64,000 bases of DNA. Origin: Chitinophaga niabensis. GTDB lineage: Bacteria > Bacteroidota > Bacteroidia > Chitinophagales > Chitinophagaceae. The stretch is from positions 3,846,482 through 3,910,481 of the forward strand of contig NZ_FSRA01000001.1 in NCBI RefSeq assembly GCF_900129465.1. The letters are read 5' to 3'. Below the pieces are notes generated by a model. That model ran no database searches. It worked only from the letters and a program-made list of their open reading frames with translations, and was not told where the DNA came from. Positions 1 to 9,911 of the stretch are shown piece by piece (positions within the stretch are counted from its first letter, which is position 1; each line of letters opens with the position of its first letter). The translations under genes and the position numbers were made by a program.

Positions 1-2122
1 TCAGCCATTTGAACATTTCGAACATAAAAAAGAAATTTCCAACCCTTATGTTATAACGGTTGAGTTCCGGAGCGCTCATAAAGTCTGCATCACCTAATAC
101 CATGATCCGTTGTTCTTTTCCTTTCGTTTGCCTGGTTAGTGAAACGGCGATGGGGGTAGTGGCTTTCACATCACCTGTTGACGGATCAAATTGCACATAT
201 CCGGTATCCTGGTTCAGCTGGCCAGTTTTGTTCCAGCTTTTGCTGCTATCTGTAGCCAGGATCTCTGTTACTTTAAAATCACTTTGTGTATACTGTACTC
301 CCACTGAAGAGATCATAGACATTTTCACACTATCCGTCCAGAAATTTTTATAGTTACCGGAGGTGGCGGCCGCAGCTGTTGTGATATATCCCATTACGAG
401 GTCAGGAGAGAAATCCCTGCTTTCATGTAACAGGATGCCTTCTTTCAGTTGCACGCCCAGTTTATTTAAGAGTGGGTTTAATACTTCCTGGCGGCCGGGT
501 TCTCCGGCAATCAACATATTTCCCCCACGATCTATGTAACGGATTATTCTTTCGGATACGGCGGGTGGCAATGTTTTTTTAGGATCTGCAATCACGAGTA
601 CGGCAATATCTTCCGGCACATCACCTTCTTCCAGCGAAAGGGCTGTTACATCAAATCCCTGGTTCACCAGTGATTTCCGGTAGCTGAGTTCAGCTGTACT
701 GCCTTTGTAATCTTTATCCCCTACCTTATCGATGGCACGTTCATTATTCCCGGTGAGGAAACCAATCTTTGGAGGTGTTACCACTAATCTTTTGATGGCA
801 GCAAGCACTTCTGCTTCTCCGGGATTAGGATCCATTTCTCCTGCATACTCCCTGAGGAAAGACCGCTTACCATTATATTCCAGGCATCTTACAAAACGGT
901 TTTCCTCTGGCCGCAGATCAATGATCTTGCGGATCTCTGCCGGTGGCATGAACATTTTCAGGCTCAGTTCCCGCGCTTTTGCCATTCTTTTTGCAAGCGT
1001 ATCTAATGATACCCCTTTGTTGCCTTTGTATAACCATTCTGCCATAGAGGTATCATAGTAGTATACATAGTTTATTTTCATGTCAGGCATGAAGCGCTGA
1101 TAGGGTTGCCAGAAATTCACATCTTTGTTACGGCTTTTGGGAATGCCCATATGCCAGAAATCATCCATCAGGTTCACATAGGTGGTCACCTTCAAAGGTT
1201 CTTTCAATTGTTTGATGATCTGCTGGCTGGTGGCAGTGAGCGTTCTGGTTTTAGTGGCAGTCATATCAGCATACAACGCGAGCCCTGGCCGGGAGCTGAT
1301 GTACCCCAGCATTAATACTGTTACTGTGAGAAGTGAATAGCGGGCTATCTTTACCCACAATGGTTTTGCTTCCCTGCCGGATTGCAGCAACATAATACTA
1401 AGCCCCAGGAACAGCGTAATCACCAAAACAAAATAGCAGAGGTCTTTACTAATGATCAGGCCATCCCTCATCTGATCAGCTCTTCCGGAGATAGAAAGGA
1501 AATAGGTGAGGTCCCTTACAAAATTCACATCCTGCCATAAGAGACCTACATAGTTCAAAGCGGCAAGTACTACCAGGGTGCTTACAGCAGCCACTACCTG
1601 GTAAGCAGTAAGGCTGGACATAAACAGGCCAATGGCAGCATACGCACAGATCAACAGGTAGATACCAAGCAGACCGGATGTTATATACAGCATATCAAAA
1701 GACTGTATCGAATACATACCAGCCACTGCGAATATTGCCAGTATAGCTATCAGTAACAGGCAATAGACCATCATGGCCAGGTATTTTCCGAGTATGATCT
1801 CCCGGGTCTTAACAGGGGATGATAATAAGAGCTTGATGGAACCACTGCTCAGTTCCCGGCTCATTAGCCCCATAGTAAGTAAGGGTATGTACAGGTATAC
1901 ATTCCGTTGGATCTCTGAGAATAAACCCAGCGGGCCGCCAAAGATGGCAGAGGTAATGAAGCTCAGCCTGCTGCCCATTTCCTGGTAGCCTGCATAGAGC
2001 TTCAATTTATCTACAAATGTAAGGCCGGTTTGAAATGTAAAAACGATCAGCACCAGCCATGCGATGGGAGAGAAAAACAGTGTGCTTAATTCAACTCTTG
2101 CTATTCTGAGTGTAACTTTCAT
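1..2122 (-). CDS. ABC-2 permease fused to a GldG-like auxiliary domain (3' end beyond window)
   Basis: The frame is open from an ATG at 2122 to base 1, giving about 707 visible residues with no stop. The N-terminal third is hydrophobic with several membrane spans and reads as an ABC-2 permease. The remainder is a GldG/ABC_transp_aux domain: it begins near GYISSRPGLAL and ends in the GldG-typical stretches VLGDADFMSAP and NFFFMFEMFKWL. It is the membrane partner of the ATPase that starts 9 bp upstream on the same strand. In gliding bacteria GldF (permease) and GldG are separate proteins; here they are one polypeptide, an arrangement common in Bacteroidota lacking dedicated gliding loci. The substrate is unknown. 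A few tens of residues are missing at the C terminus. Confidence 0.85.
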   Translation of the reverse strand, partial: MKVTLRIARVELSTLFFSPIAWLVLIVFTFQTGLTFVDKLKLYAGYQEMGSRLSFITSAIFGGPLGLFSEIQRNVYLYIPLLTMGLMSRELSSGSIKLLLSSPVKTREIILGKYLAMMVYCLLLIAILAIFAVAGMYSIQSFDMLYITSGLLGIYLLICAYAAIGLFMSSLTAYQVVAAVSTLVVLAALNYVGLLWQDVNFVRDLTYFLSISGRADQMRDGLIISKDLCYFVLVITLFLGLSIMLLQSGREAKPLWVKIARYSLLTVTVLMLGYISSRPGLALYADMTATKTRTLTATSQQIIKQLKEPLKVTTYVNLMDDFWHMGIPKSRNKDVNFWQPYQRFMPDMKINYVYYYDTSMAEWLYKGNKGVSLDTLAKRMAKARELSLKMFMPPAEIRKIIDLRPEENRFVRCLEYNGKRSFLREYAGEMDPNPGEAEVLAAIKRLVVTPPKIGFLTGNNERAIDKVGDKDYKGSTAELSYRKSLVNQGFDVTALSLEEGDVPEDIAVLVIADPKKTLPPAVSERIIRYIDRGGNMLIAGEPGRQEVLNPLLNKLGVQLKEGILLHESRDFSPDLVMGYITTAAAATSGNYKNFWTDSVKMSMISSVGVQYTQSDFKVTEILATDSSKSWNKTGQLNQDTGYVQFDPSTGDVKATTPIAVSLTRQTKGKEQRIMVLGDADFMSAPELNRYNIRVGNFFFMFEMFKWL

Positions 2123-2131
2123 TGCTTAATA

Positions 2132-3064
2132 TTAATTGGTGCTTTTACCTGATAACTGTGCAAACACTTCATCCAAAGAACTTCTTTCCAGGTTGATCTC
2201 TGTTAAGCGCCATCCATTCGCTACACTGGTTTCCACTATCCTTTCCGTGATATGTTTCACACCCGAAAAATGCAGGCGGAAGGTATTTCCGTATTGCAGT
2301 GCTGCTTTTGTAATACCTTCTATAGCCTGCAAAGCTGCAAGTGCAGGCGGGTTTTCGAAGGATACGATGAGGCTATGCGGTACGATGTAGTTGTTGAATG
2401 CATCTATCGTATCTGCAAACACCATTCTCCCGTTTTCGATCATTTTGATGTCTTTGCAGGTAGCTTGTATTTCTGAGAGGATATGCGAAGAGAAGATAAC
2501 CGATCTTTCTTCCGCTATTTCTTTGATCAATGCCCTTACTTCAGTGATCTGGTTAGGATCTAATCCATTGGTAGGTTCATCAAGTACCACCAGGCCCGGT
2601 TTATGAATGATGGCCTGGGCAATCCCAACCCGCTGACGGTAACCGCCGGAGAGGTTTTTGATGAGGCGTTTGGAAAAATGCGCAATGCCACATCTGTCTT
2701 TTGCCTCCGCCAGCGCAGTTGGAATGTTTTTCTTTTCCATTAAGCGGATGTACGCACAATGGGTCAGGTATTCATCTACCGTGAGATCAAGATGCAGGGG
2801 AGCGCTCTGAGGTAAGAAACCGATCTTTTTCTTTGCTTCTTCCGGTTGCCTGCGCATGTTGAGGCCGCCTATATACACTTCCCCTTCTGTTTGATTCAGC
2901 ACCCCACACATGATATTCATGGTAGTGGATTTACCGGCGCCATTTGAACCCAGCAATCCAAGCACACCTTTCTGGCTGATCTCGAAATTAATATCCCGGA
3001 TAGCCCAGGCAGTACTATACCTGTGCGAGAGTCCGCGGACGCTCACAATACACTCATTGGTCAT
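2132..3064 (-). CDS. ABC transporter ATP-binding protein, GldA-like
   Basis: A 310-aa cytosolic ATPase that powers the adjacent permease/GldG fusion. Walker A is GSNGAGKST (residues 39-47), the ABC signature is LSGGYRQ (138-144) and Walker B is LVVLDEP (158-164). The C-terminal ~90 residues form the extra domain typical of GldA and other ABC-2 ATPases. It begins 21 bp after the upstream SusD gene and ends 9 bp before the permease ATG, so SusC, SusD, ATPase and permease may share a transcript. GldA proper belongs to gliding/type IX secretion, but no other gld gene is visible, so a role as a general exporter is equally likely. Confidence 0.88.
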   Translation of the reverse strand: MTNECIVSVRGLSHRYSTAWAIRDINFEISQKGVLGLLGSNGAGKSTTMNIMCGVLNQTEGEVYIGGLNMRRQPEEAKKKIGFLPQSAPLHLDLTVDEYLTHCAYIRLMEKKNIPTALAEAKDRCGIAHFSKRLIKNLSGGYRQRVGIAQAIIHKPGLVVLDEPTNGLDPNQITEVRALIKEIAEERSVIFSSHILSEIQATCKDIKMIENGRMVFADTIDAFNNYIVPHSLIVSFENPPALAALQAIEGITKAALQYGNTFRLHFSGVKHITERIVETSVANGWRLTEINLERSSLDEVFAQLSGKSTN

Positions 3065-3085
3065 ATTTTTTCTGCTTAGTGTTTT

Positions 3086-4513
3086 TTAATTATAACCGGG
3101 GTTTTGATGTCCCTGTAAACCAGGAGCGGTATTCACTTCCCCTGATGGTAATGGATATAATGCGCGGAATGGCTGCCAGGTAACAGCAGGGTTTTTCTGC
3201 GGCGTTACTATGGTCATCACAGCATTCAGCCTGTCTGTACGTTTCAGGTCAAACCAGCGGTGGCCCCATTCCACGAATAGCTCTACCTGGCGTTCATGTT
3301 CTACCGCCTGGATTGCAGCGTCCTGCGACATTGCTTTGGAAAGGTCCGGCAGGTCTCCCGGATTGCTTCCACGGGCGCGTTTCCGGAGGGCGTTGAGATC
3401 ATCGATGCCCTCTCCTACTTTATTTTGTTTGATACGTGCTTCTCCCCTGATCAGGTATTGTTCTGCAAGGCGGAGCATCATGATGTATTCTGTGATGGGT
3501 TTGTCTATATCCCATACTTTGTACTTGTTCGCAAATTTAAAGCCGGAGCTGTCGCCTATCCATTTGGTGCTGCGGGTGTCTCCGGTTTCAAAAGCGTTTT
3601 TCAGGAAGGTGCTGATCACAAAGGGGTATTCAGGTCTGGGGCCGTTGGGAATACCGGGTGTAGTTCTCAGGATAAGGGCCTTGCCATCCATGGTATTGAA
3701 CCGAGCCTGCAATGCAGGCAGTTGCCAAATGGCTTCTTTGCTGCTACGCAGGAAAACGCTGTTCAGTTCCGGCAGTTCGTAGATGGGGTTTGCGATCACT
3801 TCGGATGCTTCAGCTTCTGCTTTGGCATATTCTTTCAGATAGAGATAAACCCTTGCCAGCATCGCTGTGGCTACTGCTTTTGTGGGACGAAGGCGTTCTG
3901 TGGAAACGGTGGTGATATCTGCATTAAAATATTTATCGCTCAGCAATGCTTTTGCTGCTATCAGATCATTTACGATCAGTTGATAGATCTGCTCAGAAGC
4001 AGTACGGCCTTTGGTGATGTTCTCCTGGTAATCTGTAGAAGTAATGAGGGGCACATCTCCATAAATATTCACGAGATAGAAATAACAGAATGCGCGTGCA
4101 AACCTAGCCTCTCCCATCAATTGATTCCTTACCGGATCTGTAACACCTTTTGAAACAGGCAGCATTTCCAGCGCATCGTTTGTGGTGTAGATATATTTAT
4201 ACATATCATACCACCAATAGGTGCCGTCTTTCATGATCCTATTGCTATACATGTCCTGTGTGAACAAGTCCGATGCAGCTGCGGCATTGAGGTCATCTCC
4301 TGAAATACTCATCAGGATGGGGATACCGGCTGTACCTTCTGAAAATGATCCAAAATCGGAAAAGAGCCTGGATAATACGGAGGAGGCTGTTTTGTTATTA
4401 GCATATACTGCCTGGTACCCGATCTTGTTACCGGGGGCCGATGGATCAACGAGTTTTTTACAACCTGTTTGCAGTAATGCGATAAGTATGAAGAGTTTTA
4501 TTCCTGATTTCAT
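3086..4513 (-). CDS. SusD/RagB-family outer-membrane nutrient-binding lipoprotein
   Basis: A 475-aa lipoprotein with signal peptide and lipobox ending LLQTGC. It carries the SusD fold: helical TPR-like N-terminal part with GEARFARAFCYFYLVNIYGDVPL, and the C-terminal pattern NALRKRA followed by ERQVELFVEWGHRWFDLKR. It caps the partner SusC at the cell surface and binds the ligand. It starts 9 bp after the SusC stop. The ligand cannot be read from sequence. The upstream sigma/FecR genes indicate trans-envelope induction of this pair. Confidence 0.93.
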   Translation of the reverse strand: MKSGIKLFILIALLQTGCKKLVDPSAPGNKIGYQAVYANNKTASSVLSRLFSDFGSFSEGTAGIPILMSISGDDLNAAAASDLFTQDMYSNRIMKDGTYWWYDMYKYIYTTNDALEMLPVSKGVTDPVRNQLMGEARFARAFCYFYLVNIYGDVPLITSTDYQENITKGRTASEQIYQLIVNDLIAAKALLSDKYFNADITTVSTERLRPTKAVATAMLARVYLYLKEYAKAEAEASEVIANPIYELPELNSVFLRSSKEAIWQLPALQARFNTMDGKALILRTTPGIPNGPRPEYPFVISTFLKNAFETGDTRSTKWIGDSSGFKFANKYKVWDIDKPITEYIMMLRLAEQYLIRGEARIKQNKVGEGIDDLNALRKRARGSNPGDLPDLSKAMSQDAAIQAVEHERQVELFVEWGHRWFDLKRTDRLNAVMTIVTPQKNPAVTWQPFRALYPLPSGEVNTAPGLQGHQNPGYN

Positions 4514-4522
4514 GATAATACT

Positions 4523-7500
4523 TTAAATGGTGATCTTAATACCGGCAGTTAACACGCGCAGTGGAGGAAGGCTGCTGCCACTCTGATTTTCAGGGTCCAT
4601 GCCTTTGAAATTTGTAATAGTGAACAGGTTCTGTGCCTGAAGGAATAACCTGGATTGCTGTAAGCCGATCTTCCGGTTGATCTCTTTAGAGAAGCTGTAA
4701 GTGAGTTGTATATTCTTTAGGCGGACAAAAGAAGCATCTGAATAAGAACCGTCACTTTCCCGGAAATAAGTATTGGGCCAGCCCAATGCCCTGTCTGCAT
4801 TGAACCGTTGGTTCATGCTGATATCCCCCGGTTTTTGCCATCTGTTGAGCACTTCAATATGCTGGTTCCCCTGCATACCTGTACCTGCCCCTGCCAATAC
4901 TGCTCCGCGATAAGCCTGCCCGATCTGTTTTGCAAACTGGAAAATGAAATCCAGATCAAATCCTTTATACCTGATGCTGTTCTGAAAACCACCATAATAC
5001 TCAGGTGTTCTGTTCACCGCCCCCACTTTATCCGTGAGGCTGTTCAGGCTCAGGGATTGTTTTTTGTTATCCTTATCCAGGAACTGATACATACCGGTAG
5101 CAGGGTCTACTCCTACATAGCGATATACCCTGAGGATATCCAGTGATTCGCCAATGGTGAGTGTAGATTTGTAACTGGTATTTTCAATACCGGGGAAGGC
5201 CACCAGTTTGTTTTTAGCAAAGGAGATATTGAATGAGCTGTTCCAGGTAACTTCACCGATCTTTACATTATTGGTACCCAGTACAAATTCCCATCCTTTA
5301 TTTTCTACTACAGCGGGCCAGTTGGCGGTTACCTGTGTAAAACCGGTATGGGCAGGAACACGGTATCCTACTAACTGATTACCGGAACGATTGTTATAGT
5401 AACTGGCGCTGACAGAGATCAGATCACGCAGGAAACCAAATTCCAATCCACCCTCCAGCTTCTTGTTCACTTCCCATTGATAATAAGGATTGTGCAGGTT
5501 GTTAGGTCCTAATCCTCTCACGCCCTGGTAAGGGTTTCCGCCGATAGTATAATAGCGCATGAACTCGTAATCTCCCACTGCATCGTTACCGGTTGTACCA
5601 TAACTACCCCGCAGTTTACCGAAACTGATAAAGGGCAGATGGTTTTCGATAAAGTTTTCTTTGGAGAAGATCCAGGCTGCACCCACGGCACCGAAATTCC
5701 CAAAACGGTTATCAGGCCCGAACCTGTCTGAACCATCCCTTCTCATAGTAAGGTTCAGGATGTATTTCTCTTCTACGTTGTAGTTAAATCTTGCGAACAG
5801 GGAATTGTATTTGTAGCTCCTGATCAGGGAATTCATGGGCATGATAGAAGAAGCTGAGGCCAGGTTCCCGATCAGTCCATCACTGATAAATCCGGAAGCG
5901 CTAACATATTGGCCATTAGCTGTATTCTGCTGAATGGTAGATCCCACTAAAGCATTCAGGCGGCCTTTCCAAAGATCTTTGGTATAAGTGATCTGTGGTT
6001 CTATCAGCCATGTTCTGTTATTACTGTTAGAGAACTCTGCAGACCCGTTTATATTGTAGATCGGGTTGTAAGAAGAGATGGGGAAGTTAGCCGTTTCATC
6101 CACATGCATAAAAGTATAACCGAAAGTGGATTTGATATCCAGCCCTGGCAATACCTGGTAACTGACAGCTGCATTGGTGATAAAATTGTTCACTTTACGG
6201 CCGAACCTCGCTGTTCCCCTGGCAATAGGATTCGTCCAGTTACCATTTGCCCAGTTTAGCGAACCGTCCGGATTATACAACTTCGGTGCAATAGGAGGTA
6301 ATGAAAAGGCAAGGTCAACGATGTCATAACGTGGAAGGTTATTATTTCCTATAGTATATCCTCCGGTGATCAGTACTTTTAATTTCTGATTATCTGAGCT
6401 GCTGTTGATATTAAAATGCATTGTTCCCCGCTGGTCTGCATTGTTTCCCGGAAATACAGTTGTTTCCCGGTGATAACTTCCACCTATCAGGTATTGCGTT
6501 TGCGAATTTCCACCAGTCATGGATAATTGCGCATCCGTATAGGAGGCAGTGTTGCCAATGAATTCTTTCTGCCAGTCCGTATACCTGGTAGTATCATAGT
6601 TTTTCAGATCAATAGCGCTGGTCACAGTCGGGAGTTTCCAATCCACTCCGTCATTCCTGTATGCTTCATAGCGCATATCCAGGTATTGCCTGGTGTTGAG
6701 CATGGGCATCATTTTGGAAACAACAGCGGTACCCTGTGTAATATTTGCGGTGATGAGGGTTTTACCTACTTTCCCTTTTTTAGTGGTGATCAGGATCACA
6801 CCATTCGCACCACGGGAACCATAAATAGCAGTGGCATCTGCATCTTTCAATATATCGATGGATTCAATATCCTGGGGGTTGATAAAGTTGAGCGGACTTC
6901 CTCCATTGGTGAGATCATTGGGGGCAACACCCATCACCATACTGGCGAGATAAGGCACACCATCAACAATGTATAATGGATCGTTTGCAGTAACACGGAT
7001 ACTGTTGCGGCCACGGATCTGCACTTTAAAAGAGCCACCGGGTACACCGGTACTTTGTGTGATCACCATGCCTGGTACCCTTCCCTGAAGGGCTGAGAGC
7101 GGATTGCTCACAGGTTGCCTTTCGATATCTTCTGCTTTAACGGTTGAAATGTTACCGGTATTGAAACGTTTGGAGGTAGTACCATAGGCCATGATCTGCA
7201 CTTGGTCCAGTTTATTTTCAGAGGGAACAATTCGAATTGTTATACCTGTTGAAGCATTGCCATTGATACGGAATGTTGCTTCTTCAAAACCTACAAAGCT
7301 CACCAAGAGTACATCCCCTTCCGAAGCATTGATCATAAAACGACCGTTGGCATCTGTAACCGTACCGCTTTTACTACCTTTGATCTTCACAGAAGCGCCG
7401 GGAAGTGGAGTACCATCAGCAGATAGTATTGTTCCCGTAACAGGAATAAAAACCGGTGCTGTTGCCAGATCCCTGCGGGACAGCATGATGGTTTTATCTG

Positions 7501-7906
7501 CCATTTCATAAGTGATCGGCTGGTCTTTCAACACCGCAGCTAAAAAGTCTGTCAACGGCATATTCTGTACCGTCAGGGAAACAGACTTCGCATTGCGGAG
7601 CAGGTCTTTGTTGTAGAAAACAACATACCCTGTCTGCTTTTCAATAGCAGAAAAGATCGTTTCCAGCTTAACGTCTTTACCCGCAAGCGTAACCACCTGC
7701 GACCATCCTTTTGCGCTTACCTGCAAAAAGGCGACGGTTAGAAAAATGAAGGTCAGTTTCATCGCATTCACAATTGTTTTGTTCACTGTGAGCGGAAACA
7801 TCCGTCTCATCAGCATCAGATCTTTGGTTGTGAACCAGCCTTGTGAATTTGGTTGGCTTAGGCCAGGCACAGGGATTGGCCGGTTACAATTAGCATTTTT
7901 TTGCAT
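4523..7906 (-). CDS. SusC/RagA-family TonB-dependent transporter with STN signalling domain
   Basis: A 1127-aa outer-membrane receptor. The ATG at 7906 is preferred over an in-frame TTG at 7915. The N terminus is the long, unusual leader seen in Chitinophaga-type SusC proteins, followed by a hydrophobic signal (LTFIFLTVAFLQVSA). An STN (secretin/TonB short N-terminal) domain of about 55 residues follows, then a carboxypeptidase-regulatory-like beta-sandwich (GTILSADGTPLPGASVKIKG). After these come a plug with SusC motifs (LQGRVPGM, DPLYIVDGVPY, ILKDADATAIYGSRGANGVI) and the barrel. STN domains contact FecR proteins, and FecR plus its sigma factor lie directly upstream, so this is a transducing receptor that reports ligand to the ECF sigma factor. 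Confidence 0.93.
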   Translation of the reverse strand: MQKNANCNRPIPVPGLSQPNSQGWFTTKDLMLMRRMFPLTVNKTIVNAMKLTFIFLTVAFLQVSAKGWSQVVTLAGKDVKLETIFSAIEKQTGYVVFYNKDLLRNAKSVSLTVQNMPLTDFLAAVLKDQPITYEMADKTIMLSRRDLATAPVFIPVTGTILSADGTPLPGASVKIKGSKSGTVTDANGRFMINASEGDVLLVSFVGFEEATFRINGNASTGITIRIVPSENKLDQVQIMAYGTTSKRFNTGNISTVKAEDIERQPVSNPLSALQGRVPGMVITQSTGVPGGSFKVQIRGRNSIRVTANDPLYIVDGVPYLASMVMGVAPNDLTNGGSPLNFINPQDIESIDILKDADATAIYGSRGANGVILITTKKGKVGKTLITANITQGTAVVSKMMPMLNTRQYLDMRYEAYRNDGVDWKLPTVTSAIDLKNYDTTRYTDWQKEFIGNTASYTDAQLSMTGGNSQTQYLIGGSYHRETTVFPGNNADQRGTMHFNINSSSDNQKLKVLITGGYTIGNNNLPRYDIVDLAFSLPPIAPKLYNPDGSLNWANGNWTNPIARGTARFGRKVNNFITNAAVSYQVLPGLDIKSTFGYTFMHVDETANFPISSYNPIYNINGSAEFSNSNNRTWLIEPQITYTKDLWKGRLNALVGSTIQQNTANGQYVSASGFISDGLIGNLASASSIMPMNSLIRSYKYNSLFARFNYNVEEKYILNLTMRRDGSDRFGPDNRFGNFGAVGAAWIFSKENFIENHLPFISFGKLRGSYGTTGNDAVGDYEFMRYYTIGGNPYQGVRGLGPNNLHNPYYQWEVNKKLEGGLEFGFLRDLISVSASYYNNRSGNQLVGYRVPAHTGFTQVTANWPAVVENKGWEFVLGTNNVKIGEVTWNSSFNISFAKNKLVAFPGIENTSYKSTLTIGESLDILRVYRYVGVDPATGMYQFLDKDNKKQSLSLNSLTDKVGAVNRTPEYYGGFQNSIRYKGFDLDFIFQFAKQIGQAYRGAVLAGAGTGMQGNQHIEVLNRWQKPGDISMNQRFNADRALGWPNTYFRESDGSYSDASFVRLKNIQLTYSFSKEINRKIGLQQSRLFLQAQNLFTITNFKGMDPENQSGSSLPPLRVLTAGIKITI

Positions 7907-7976
7907 AGATTGCAATAGTTTGGTTGATTAAAAATTGAGTTTGAACGCTCTGATTTGGATTTGACTGAACGACCTG

Positions 7977-8003
7977 CCGCTACAGATCTCCAGTCTGTGG
8001 CGG
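7977..8003. other. Hairpin between fecR-like and susC genes
   Basis: Inverted repeat CCGCTACAG / CTGTGGCGG (8 of 9 pairs; loop about 9 nt) in the 133-bp gap between the FecR stop and the SusC start. There is no T-run on the minus-strand side, so it is not a classical terminator. It could be an RNA processing or partial attenuation element separating regulator from transporter expression. Confidence 0.45.
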
Positions 8004-8039
8004 TTTCATTTTCAGCCGGTTCCGGTTATATATACATGT

Positions 8040-9179
8040 CTAAGGTGTTACGATCAGTTTAGGCCCTTCTTCCATCCGGAATTGTACGCCTGCTCCTTTT
8101 AGTCCTTTCAATACGTCTGACAGTTTAATGTTCCGGCTCATTTTACCACCGAATTCAATATCCGGCACGTTTCCTTCGTAGCTGATATCTATATCATACC
8201 AGCGGGCAAGCTGGCGCATTACTTCTTTGAGATGTGCGTCCTGGAAATTGAAAAACCCATTCTTCCATGCCATGGTTTTATCAAGGTCTGTATTGGACAG
8301 TACCAGAATACCCTTGTTAGAGATTTGTGCCTGTTGGCCCGGTGCAAGCACTACTTTTTCTGTGCCGGCATTTACACGTACAGCGCCTTCCAGCAGGGTA
8401 GTACGGATATAATCTTCGTCCCGGTAAGCATTGATATTAAAATGAGTGCCTAAGACCTCTATGGAAGTTTGGTTATTCACTTTCACCTTAAAAGGTGCCT
8501 GTGCCTGTTTTGCCACTTCAAAATAAACCTCTCCGGAGATCTCCACATTTCTTTCATCGTCCGGGAAGGCGGTTGGATAGGTGAGGGAACTTTCTGCGTT
8601 GAGCCATGCTTTTGTACCATCCGGTAGTTGAATGCGGAACTGGCCTCCACGGGGTGTTCTAAGCGTATTATAACTTACGGCTTCTACTACTTCGTACTGA
8701 AGCTGATCGCCCTGCTGGCGGATACCCTGTCCGATCATACGATTGCCGGCACTGTCCAAAGTAACGGTGGAACCATCTCCTAGTGTAAGGATGGCTTTAC
8801 TGTTGCCCGGGTTGACGTCCTGTGTTAAAGGAGGAGAGATTTTCCTGGGAGCCGGCTGCCAGAAGTAAGTTCCGGCAGCCAGCGCTATGATCAGAATGGC
8901 GGCGGCATAGCGGAACCAGGACCTTTTGAACAGCTGAACACGGGGAACAGGTATGGGGCGGTCCTCTGACTCAAAGATTGCCGCCATAATAGACTGCATG
9001 GTATCCGCTGAAATATCTTCCAGTTCTTTAGGTGATTCCAGTAATTGTGTAATGTGAGATCTGATCTGTTCCTCATTCTCTGCGTTTTCCAGCAGGGTAT
9101 GTAATTCCTGCTTCTCTTGTGCCGTAGCACGTTGAGTAAGACATAAATTAAACAGGTCTTCCAATCTATTTTGAGACAT
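8040..9179 (-). CDS. FecR-family anti-sigma regulator
   Basis: A 379-aa inner-membrane regulator. The cytosolic N terminus (1-85) is acidic and helical and would hold the sigma factor. A single membrane span lies at about 88-107 (WFRYAAAILIIALAAG). The periplasmic FecR domain contains TPRGGQFRIQLPDGTKAWLNAES and VEISGEVYFEV, and a C-terminal DUF4974 domain ends the protein. In the FecIR paradigm this domain senses the STN domain of an energised, ligand-loaded receptor and releases or activates the sigma factor. It lies 69 bp after the sigma gene and upstream of the SusC it should sense. Confidence 0.95.
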   Translation of the reverse strand: MSQNRLEDLFNLCLTQRATAQEKQELHTLLENAENEEQIRSHITQLLESPKELEDISADTMQSIMAAIFESEDRPIPVPRVQLFKRSWFRYAAAILIIALAAGTYFWQPAPRKISPPLTQDVNPGNSKAILTLGDGSTVTLDSAGNRMIGQGIRQQGDQLQYEVVEAVSYNTLRTPRGGQFRIQLPDGTKAWLNAESSLTYPTAFPDDERNVEISGEVYFEVAKQAQAPFKVKVNNQTSIEVLGTHFNINAYRDEDYIRTTLLEGAVRVNAGTEKVVLAPGQQAQISNKGILVLSNTDLDKTMAWKNGFFNFQDAHLKEVMRQLARWYDIDISYEGNVPDIEFGGKMSRNIKLSDVLKGLKGAGVQFRMEEGPKLIVTP

Positions 9180-9248
9180 GATCCTCCCCTTTTACCTATA
9201 TAGTGTGGTTAAAAATTAAAGTTGGGGGGTTAATGGATAAATATTCTT

Positions 9249-9827
9249 TTATTTAATATTAATGAGCAGCAACAAAACGCTGAGTGGCAATTGCGCGAGG
9301 CAATAGGCCCTTACTTTACGGGTGGCTTCTTCCAGGTTGTGCTTGACTGTTTCCGGAGAAACATTCATAGCTTTTGCCGCTTCTTCCCGTTTCAGGCCTT
9401 CCTGCCTGATCAGCTGATAAGTTTGTTTCTGGCGTGCCGGCAGCCGGTCTATGGCTTTTTGCAGTAAGGTGGTGTATTCTTTCTCCTGGAGCTGCTGTTC
9501 TGGTTGCAGGGCGGAGATCATTGATCCTTCCAATCCTTCTGTGGTATCGGTTCCTTTCTCTTTCAGCGAGCGCTGGAAGCTGTTATAAATTGTATTCCTG
9601 GCCACGGCATTGAGCCATGCAGGGAAATTGTCTATGGTTACCAGGTCTTTACGCTGAAGCCATACCTTCAGGAAGATGTCCTGCAGTGTTTCCTCAGCCA
9701 GCACGGTAGAATGCAGCAGGCGCAGGGCAGTGGTATAGATATTCTTTCTATACTCCTCCACCATCTTCGTAAATGCCTGTTGATCTCCCTCCGCTATGCG
9801 GTGCAACAATTCCTTCGTATCATACAT
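9249..9827 (-). CDS. ECF RNA polymerase sigma factor
   Basis: A 192-aa sigma-70-family protein, starting at the ATG at 9827 (MYDTKELLHRIAEGD). A longer open frame runs to 10001 but would overlap the divergent gene and adds nothing sigma-like. Region 2 covers about residues 10-80 (AEGDQQAFTKMVEEYRKNIY, then LQDIFLKVWLQRKDL) and region 4 covers about 115-170 (LPARQKQTYQLIRQEGLKREEAA with the helix-turn-helix MNVSPETVKHNL). An unusual hydrophobic tail (LPLSVLLLLI) ends the protein, as in many Bacteroidota FecI-like factors. It probably transcribes the downstream SusCD genes when FecR is signalled. Confidence 0.93.
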   Translation of the reverse strand: MYDTKELLHRIAEGDQQAFTKMVEEYRKNIYTTALRLLHSTVLAEETLQDIFLKVWLQRKDLVTIDNFPAWLNAVARNTIYNSFQRSLKEKGTDTTEGLEGSMISALQPEQQLQEKEYTTLLQKAIDRLPARQKQTYQLIRQEGLKREEAAKAMNVSPETVKHNLEEATRKVRAYCLAQLPLSVLLLLINIK

Positions 9828-9898
9828 GTCCACTTTTTGGTTGATTTCCCCGGTTAAAAATAGGCGAAAAAAAGGTTTACTGCAAACAGGGGTTGTTT

Positions 9899-9906
9899 TA
9901 AATTTG
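9899..9906 (+). promoter_or_regulatory. TAnnTTTG -7 box, near-leaderless
   Basis: TAAATTTG matches the Bacteroidota -7 consensus TAnnTTTG and ends 5 nt before the ATG at 9912, implying a nearly leaderless mRNA. No convincing -33 TTG is seen at the usual distance. Confidence 0.45.
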
Positions 9907-9911
9907 TTCCC

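Noticed and set aside
2132..3064. Gliding motility assignment for the GldA-like/GldG-like genes
   Set aside because: No other gld, spr or por gene is present, so only family resemblance is claimed.
3296..4153. 285-codon open frame on the plus strand opposite SusD
   Set aside because: It lies fully inside a well-supported SusD gene, is rich in Cys/Phe/His as antisense frames are, and shows no domain.
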